A stretch of 10,383 nt of DNA from a bacterium HR36 (lineage in GTDB: Bacteria > Planctomycetota > Planctomycetia > Gemmatales > HRBIN36). Numbering within the stretch: position 1 is the stretch's first letter; each line of letters begins with the position of its first letter. Positions 5,936 to 10,383 of the stretch are shown piece after piece. Below the pieces are notes generated by a model. That model worked only from the letters and a program-made list of their open reading frames with translations. It searched no databases and had not been told where the DNA came from. The position numbers were made by a program, and so were the translations under genes. The stretch covers positions 1 to 10,383 of the forward strand of contig BEIM01000086.1 in assembly GCA_002898995.1 (NCBI GenBank), read 5' to 3'.

Positions 5936-7330
5936 TCAGGGTCCGACCACAGGCAGACTTAGTCTGCCCGGAATTTGCATAGGGGCGTCGTAATACAATC
6001 TTACCTCCCTGGGCTTAGCCGCAGAAGCCATCTCCTTGGTATGTTCAGAATGTTCGACATAGCCCAATAAATATTTATCCATAGCCGCCGCAATCCGAAC
6101 CTTCACGAGTCGGCCAATCCATGTGGGCAAACCTGGTAGGACAACACGAACGCCCCGACAGGCGGTACCACTAAGATGGCCCGGCAGATTTGGTTCATTT
6201 TTTTCAATCAGGACTTCTAGAGAACTGCCCACTAGCGACTCGAGATAGCGCCGCCGCAACTGCCGGTCTAGCTCCGCTAGTCGGGCTTTGCGTTCCTGAA
6301 CAATAGAAGTGGGCACATGGTCCGGCATAGTCGCTGCCACCGTACCTTGGCGTGGACTGAATGGAAAAATATGGATCCAGGCAAATCCAATGCGCTCCGC
6401 CACTTCTAAGGTCGCGCGAAAATCCTCTTCGGTTTCGCCAGGGAAACCCACGATAATATCCGTAGAAATGGCGGGATTATCGAAAACCGTGCGCAGGGCT
6501 TCACAATTTTCCATAAAACTCTTGACTCGGTAACGTCGCCGCATCAACTGTAAAATTCGGTCCGAACCGCACTGCAAACAAAGGTGGAAATGGGGACACA
6601 CACGCGGATTGCGTCGGCAGGCTGCTAATAATTCAGCACGAACTTCTGCGGCCTCTAGGCTGCTAAGACGGATGCGAAATTCTCCAGGCATCTCCCCGAG
6701 TCGATCCAACAAGTGCCACAAGCGCGACCATTCAGACTTGGGTTTGCCCCGGCTTAGATCTATACCATAGTGGCCTAAATGGATGCCCGTCAAGACTATT
6801 TCCCGATAGCCATTAGCCACTAACCTTTGTACTTCCGCGACAATTGCGTCTATAGGTCGGCTTACGAAATAAGGACGAACAACCGGGATAATACAAAACG
6901 TGCAATTGAGTAAGCATCCATCCTGCACCTTGACAAAAGCCCGTTGGTGGCCTTGAAAGTCCGAGATGCCGTTAGGCCAGCGTATCACGCCATAGCGTGC
7001 GAGGTATTCTGGCAGGCGACGCTTGTCCGCCACCACTTGGACATTGCTTGCTAAACCTTGGATTGCCTCGGGACTGCGGCTGGCAAAACAGCCCATGACT
7101 AAGACTCCCTGCTTAGGATTTTCTCTCGCCAAACGGCGGATAAGCCGCCGCGCTTTACTTTCGGCCTCTTGGGTGACGGCGCAAGTATTGACAATATATA
7201 AATCGGCCTGGCCTGAATCTAATACGTTGTAGCCGCTTAACCGCAAGGCCTCCTCGACATACTGCGTTTCGTATTGATTCACTTTGCAACCGAGTGTAAA
7301 TAGTCGGCAGGTTAGCATGGTTGACCGCAT
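5936..7330 (-). CDS. mtaB: tRNA (t6A37) methylthiotransferase MtaB
   Basis: MtaB is a radical SAM enzyme with two iron-sulfur clusters that adds a methylthio group to N6-threonylcarbamoyladenosine at tRNA position 37, supporting accurate decoding. The 464-residue protein has the UPF0004 domain with cluster cysteines Cys15 (TLGCKVNQYE), Cys50 (NTCAVT) and Cys81 (MGCFA). The radical SAM motif is CLLNCTFC (Cys139, Cys143, Cys146). TDIIVGFPGETEEDF (about 290-304) and a TRAM-like C-terminal region (about 375-430) follow. TLGCKVNQYE separates MtaB from MiaB and RimO. The usual HxPLQSGS-type motif reads HLCLQCGS here, placing Cys251 and Cys254 in a CxxC. ATG 7330 gives the long form; an in-frame ATG at 7318 (protein beginning MLTCRLFTLGC) is equally plausible. 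It starts 18 bases after the large upstream gene, so the two are probably co-transcribed. Confidence 0.9.
   Translation of the reverse strand: MRSTMLTCRLFTLGCKVNQYETQYVEEALRLSGYNVLDSGQADLYIVNTCAVTQEAESKARRLIRRLARENPKQGVLVMGCFASRSPEAIQGLASNVQVVADKRRLPEYLARYGVIRWPNGISDFQGHQRAFVKVQDGCLLNCTFCIIPVVRPYFVSRPIDAIVAEVQRLVANGYREIVLTGIHLGHYGIDLSRGKPKSEWSRLWHLLDRLGEMPGEFRIRLSSLEAAEVRAELLAACRRNPRVCPHFHLCLQCGSDRILQLMRRRYRVKSFMENCEALRTVFDNPAISTDIIVGFPGETEEDFRATLEVAERIGFAWIHIFPFSPRQGTVAATMPDHVPTSIVQERKARLAELDRQLRRRYLESLVGSSLEVLIEKNEPNLPGHLSGTACRGVRVVLPGLPTWIGRLVKVRIAAAMDKYLLGYVEHSEHTKEMASAAKPREVRLYYDAPMQIPGRLSLPVVGP
5952..5968. repeat. 17-bp near-perfect palindrome at the 3' end of mtaB
   Basis: GGCAGACT, one central T, then AGTCTGCC form a palindrome with 8-base arms. 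As RNA it could fold with a 6-bp stem and 5-base loop. It lies within the last codons of mtaB, and a run of six T on the mtaB-sense strand follows about 35 bases later. That distance is too long for a standard terminator. A protein-binding site or chance are alternatives. Confidence 0.4.
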
Positions 7331-7348
7331 TCTTGTTCGCTCACACTT

Positions 7349-10300
7349 TTATTCGGGCAAATCTGAAAGCTCCAGGGTTACGGCCATGATGATTGGCGCC
7401 GTTTCGTCAGGCCCTTTGATAAATTCTATCTTGCGGATGATATCCTGGGGCCGTTTCGGCTGGATGGCCAGGTAGCGGATCTGTTGCTGCCCCAGCGCGA
7501 AAGCAAATTCCGATCCGGGAACATCCACTCGGCGTATATAGTCCGCGAAATGCTCACCATTGCGCAACAAGTGTTCCTCACTTTGCCCGTTATCATAGTG
7601 CAGTCGTACCACCAATGATACCGTTCCTTTCTTTCCCAACGGATATCCCCAACCACTTACTCCGCTCAGCATATGTAAAGCTCGCACCCTAAGATTACAG
7701 GGCAATTCGACCGATTTCGGCATTTTCGGCGGATATGTCCCCTGCGGACTATAGAACAATACCACGTTAGGAACTCGGCCCCCTTGTGGGTCTACCAGAT
7801 GGAATGGTATGCCTTTATACGACTTGGGTTTCCAATCCGAGAACACTAAGCGTTCCTGGGTCGCTTCGTGACGATAAAACATTCCTTGGGTGCTTACGGC
7901 TGTGGCTACTCGATCTAAGGGGAGCGGTAAATATTTTTCTCGGTGCGTCAGAAACTCTAATAAATCCGCTAATTCCTGTGGTTTCAGCTGCTGTTCGAAG
8001 CCGTCGGGCATGAGCGATTTGGGAGAAGCCTGGATCTCCTCGATGTGCTCACGTGGTATAACGTGCGTTTTTCCCTCAGCATCTAATACCTCTATGGTTG
8101 TTCTGCTTTCAGCCACTAGTATACCGCTAATCGCCAGGCCGGATTTGGTTGCTACTAAATATTGTCTATAATTGCCTTCTACGCTGCGGCTAGGATCCAG
8201 GATTTCCACCAACAGATGTTCCTTAGAATGAATGGCCATGCCGGTAAGGTCTGGCCCAACTTTTCCGCCTTCTCCACGATAAGAGTGACATTTCGCACAG
8301 TGAGTCTGAAAAACTTTGCGGCCGGCTTCTGCATCACCCCTCCGCTGAGCCGTTTCCTTGAATGATTCCACAACTTTTTGCCTATCGGGATTTGGCAGGC
8401 CGCCTGCTGTTTCTAGAACCTTGCGCGCCTGGATTGCAATTCGCTGGTTTCTATGCTGCAAGAGGGTCTGTCTTTGTTCCAGGCTGAGATCGCTGGCCGA
8501 TAGCGCCCCCCTGGCCGTTAGATGGAGCAAGTCCATCAGCCAGTCTTCTCTGGTAAACAATTGGTTCAGCAGTGCTTTCCTTCCTGCCGGTGTGAGCGAA
8601 CCATAAGTCTGAACCGCGTCCTCTAATATGCCAGCTGCAGACATTTTCACTATCACCGAAGCTAACTTAGTTACCAAATCAGGCGGAGCCTGCGGCCTCA
8701 TTTGCCGCAGCAGCAACTGCGCAACTTCTCGACTGTCGGGAAACAATTCCGCTAATTGATGGGCGGCACGCAAACGCATTTCTTGATTCAATTGTGTGTT
8801 GACTAAGTCCCGTTCTAACACCGCTTTGAGTTTGCCGGCATGCTCGCCTGCAATTTCACTTTTCCAGCGCAGTGCTAGCATCGTGAGCAATCGGGTGGAT
8901 GGTTCGGGCAACTGCGTCAACAGCAGTCCCAGGCGCTTTTCGTCAGCGTGCAGGAGAGGGCCGCGCACCTCATTGGGAGTACCTTGAATCCAACCCTCTA
9001 AAATCGCCTGTTGCAAGTTGCTATCGAGTTTGTCGAGAACATTTAGCAGGGCCCTTAGATTGGAGACGTCATTGCTGCGGGCGCCATGCTCAGCAATTCG
9101 CTGCACGACAGCACGCCAGGAATCCCCTAGATCGCGTTTCCCAGCCGAGGGAAGGAACTCCAGCCACTGCTGGATATGCACCGCGGCCGCGACTGTATAA
9201 GCGTGCAGCAAAGGTCGGTCTTGATTCCATGTGGCTTCACCTAGTACATCTACGAGATGTTTAGTTAAACAGGGATTAGTCGGCATCTCAGCTATTCGGA
9301 GCAAGACAGCCTTCTGTACCGCTGGGTCCGCATCCCGCAGAACCGCGGATTCGGCCAAGCACTGAGCTCCACGTGAATCAGAAGGCAAGACTCGCACCGC
9401 GTTTTGTCTGACAGCGTAGGAACGATGATGGAAAGCCTTCTTAATGCTTGGCTTTAGCTCATCCCAATTGCCCTGCAAAGCTCCTAAACCGTGCAACGAC
9501 CACAAGGCGTGTATGCTGGCTACGTTAAGGTCACATTCGTCAACGCGATCGTCGTGTAGTAAAGCGACCAGGTCTGGGATTAGCTGGGAACATCGGTTTT
9601 CCACGATTAATCGTTGACTGTGTAGGCGCCAGAACAGATTATCATGCTGGAGGCCACGCAGCAAGGTTTGCGGCTGGGATGAAAGCAATCGAGGATAGGA
9701 GCCAGGCTTTGTGCCTCGCTGGACCAGTCTATATATGCGACCGTGCTTAGTATCACGGAGAGGGGTTTCGTAAGCATTCCCACGGCCGGTGCGAAAACCC
9801 GGAGGCGTGGGATTATGCTGCACGATATAACTATACCAATCTATCACCCAAACGTTACCATCAGGCCCCACCGCCGCGGCAATGGGCGCGCTCCATTCAT
9901 CATCGCTGGCCAATAGATTCCATCCATAACGCGAACGATAGGAACTTCCTTGACGCTCTAATATGAGGCTGGCAACTAAGTGTCCGGTGGGATCAGCAAC
10001 GAAAGCGACGCGATTCCAATAAAATTTGGGATAAGTGCGTGCTGTATAAACCAAGTGTCCCGAGGCTGCGGTAAAACTACCATGAAAATCTACCTGACGA
10101 ACCTTGTGAGTTATGGGATAAAAGCGGGCGCTGTCTGCAATCATTGGTAGAGGGCCAGGAGACCACCCGCGGAGTTTCTCGTAATAGCGGTTTGGAATGT
10201 CTAAGTAAACGCTTGGATTACCATTTGCTGTGGAGGCGAAGATTTCGCCGTCCTCTGTCGTCCCAAGACCCCAGGTATTGTTAGTAGTGCTACGGAGAAA

Positions 10301-10383
10301 TTCAAACTGGGTAATGCGTGGTGGCCCATTAGGTAGTTGGGGGTCGCGCTCTAATTTGAAACGATATAAGCCTTGGCCGAAAC
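7349..10383 (-). CDS. Planctomycete-type membrane-bound dehydrogenase/heme-binding protein, 5' end missing
   Basis: The frame is open from the right edge to the TAA at 7349-7351, giving 1010 visible residues; the ATG at 10144 is internal, since family sequence continues upstream of it (NNTWGLGTTEDGEIFASTANG). The domains are as follows. A C-terminal part of a beta-propeller of the PVC membrane-bound dehydrogenase type spans about 1-220, with WNRVAFVADPTGHLV, NLLASDDEW, VGPDGNVWVIDWY and HGRIYRLV. Alpha-helical HEAT-like repeats span about 225-670. A cytochrome c domain has heme motif CAKCH (695-699, bases 8285-8299), GPDLTG, and a probable axial Met in SLMP (Met791, 8009-8011). A beta-rich domain of about 185 residues (7349 to about 7912) completes the protein. 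Such proteins are exported and presumed to pass electrons from sugar-like substrates to heme, but the substrate is unknown. The signal peptide is outside the window. Confidence 0.88.
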   Translation of the reverse strand, partial: FGQGLYRFKLERDPQLPNGPPRITQFEFLRSTTNNTWGLGTTEDGEIFASTANGNPSVYLDIPNRYYEKLRGWSPGPLPMIADSARFYPITHKVRQVDFHGSFTAASGHLVYTARTYPKFYWNRVAFVADPTGHLVASLILERQGSSYRSRYGWNLLASDDEWSAPIAAAVGPDGNVWVIDWYSYIVQHNPTPPGFRTGRGNAYETPLRDTKHGRIYRLVQRGTKPGSYPRLLSSQPQTLLRGLQHDNLFWRLHSQRLIVENRCSQLIPDLVALLHDDRVDECDLNVASIHALWSLHGLGALQGNWDELKPSIKKAFHHRSYAVRQNAVRVLPSDSRGAQCLAESAVLRDADPAVQKAVLLRIAEMPTNPCLTKHLVDVLGEATWNQDRPLLHAYTVAAAVHIQQWLEFLPSAGKRDLGDSWRAVVQRIAEHGARSNDVSNLRALLNVLDKLDSNLQQAILEGWIQGTPNEVRGPLLHADEKRLGLLLTQLPEPSTRLLTMLALRWKSEIAGEHAGKLKAVLERDLVNTQLNQEMRLRAAHQLAELFPDSREVAQLLLRQMRPQAPPDLVTKLASVIVKMSAAGILEDAVQTYGSLTPAGRKALLNQLFTREDWLMDLLHLTARGALSASDLSLEQRQTLLQHRNQRIAIQARKVLETAGGLPNPDRQKVVESFKETAQRRGDAEAGRKVFQTHCAKCHSYRGEGGKVGPDLTGMAIHSKEHLLVEILDPSRSVEGNYRQYLVATKSGLAISGILVAESRTTIEVLDAEGKTHVIPREHIEEIQASPKSLMPDGFEQQLKPQELADLLEFLTHREKYLPLPLDRVATAVSTQGMFYRHEATQERLVFSDWKPKSYKGIPFHLVDPQGGRVPNVVLFYSPQGTYPPKMPKSVELPCNLRVRALHMLSGVSGWGYPLGKKGTVSLVVRLHYDNGQSEEHLLRNGEHFADYIRRVDVPGSEFAFALGQQQIRYLAIQPKRPQDIIRKIEFIKGPDETAPIIMAVTLELSDLPE

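Noticed and set aside
6064..6080. TTATCCATA resembling a DnaA box
   Set aside because: A single near match inside mtaB coding sequence, with no cluster of boxes and no AT-rich region, so there is no sign of an origin.
10142..10144. ATG at 10144 as the start of the large heme protein
   Set aside because: The frame stays open to the right edge, and the extra residues match the family (NNTWGLG, STANGNPS), so this Met is internal.

Overview
The window looks like a chromosomal housekeeping stretch from a planctomycete. The main evidence is the large minus-strand protein at the right end, a beta-propeller/HEAT/cytochrome c fusion of the planctomycete-verrucomicrobial 'membrane-bound dehydrogenase' type. 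Supporting evidence is the set of diderm outer-membrane genes (BamD-like, LptE-like, SurA-like) and the lipoprotein signal peptides. Gemmatales is my best guess at the order, but that is an impression, not something the sequence proves. I see no mobile element, CRISPR array, tRNA or rRNA, and no gene-free stretch longer than about 180 bases.

Layout. The left half (1-5221) reads rightward: the C-terminal part of a BshB1-like PIG-L deacetylase (cut by the left edge), recO, a bamD-like TPR lipoprotein, an lptE-like lipoprotein, a SurA/PrsA-like parvulin-family chaperone with its own strong ribosome binding site and a plausible promoter, and a PilZ-domain protein. The right half (5264-10383) reads leftward: the large heme-binding dehydrogenase-like protein (cut by the right edge), mtaB 18 bases downstream of it, then a small lipoprotein of unknown function. 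The two halves converge in a 42-base gap at 5222-5263.

How the genes fit together. bamD-like, lptE-like and surA-like form a compact outer-membrane biogenesis block: beta-barrel insertion, lipopolysaccharide delivery and periplasmic chaperoning. recO (recombinational repair) sits directly upstream and may be co-transcribed. The deacetylase belongs to the bacillithiol-type enzymes. mtaB modifies tRNA position 37 and is probably translated from the same mRNA as the dehydrogenase-like gene.

I did not find a clearly new multi-gene system. The observations most worth a second look are active-site substitutions inside recognisable families: a parvulin domain that has lost its conserved histidines and cysteine, a BshB1-like deacetylase with Ser in place of the first His of HPDH, and an MtaB whose HxPLQSGS-type motif carries a CxxC instead. 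The large uncharacterised beta-rich C-terminal extension of the heme protein is also notable.
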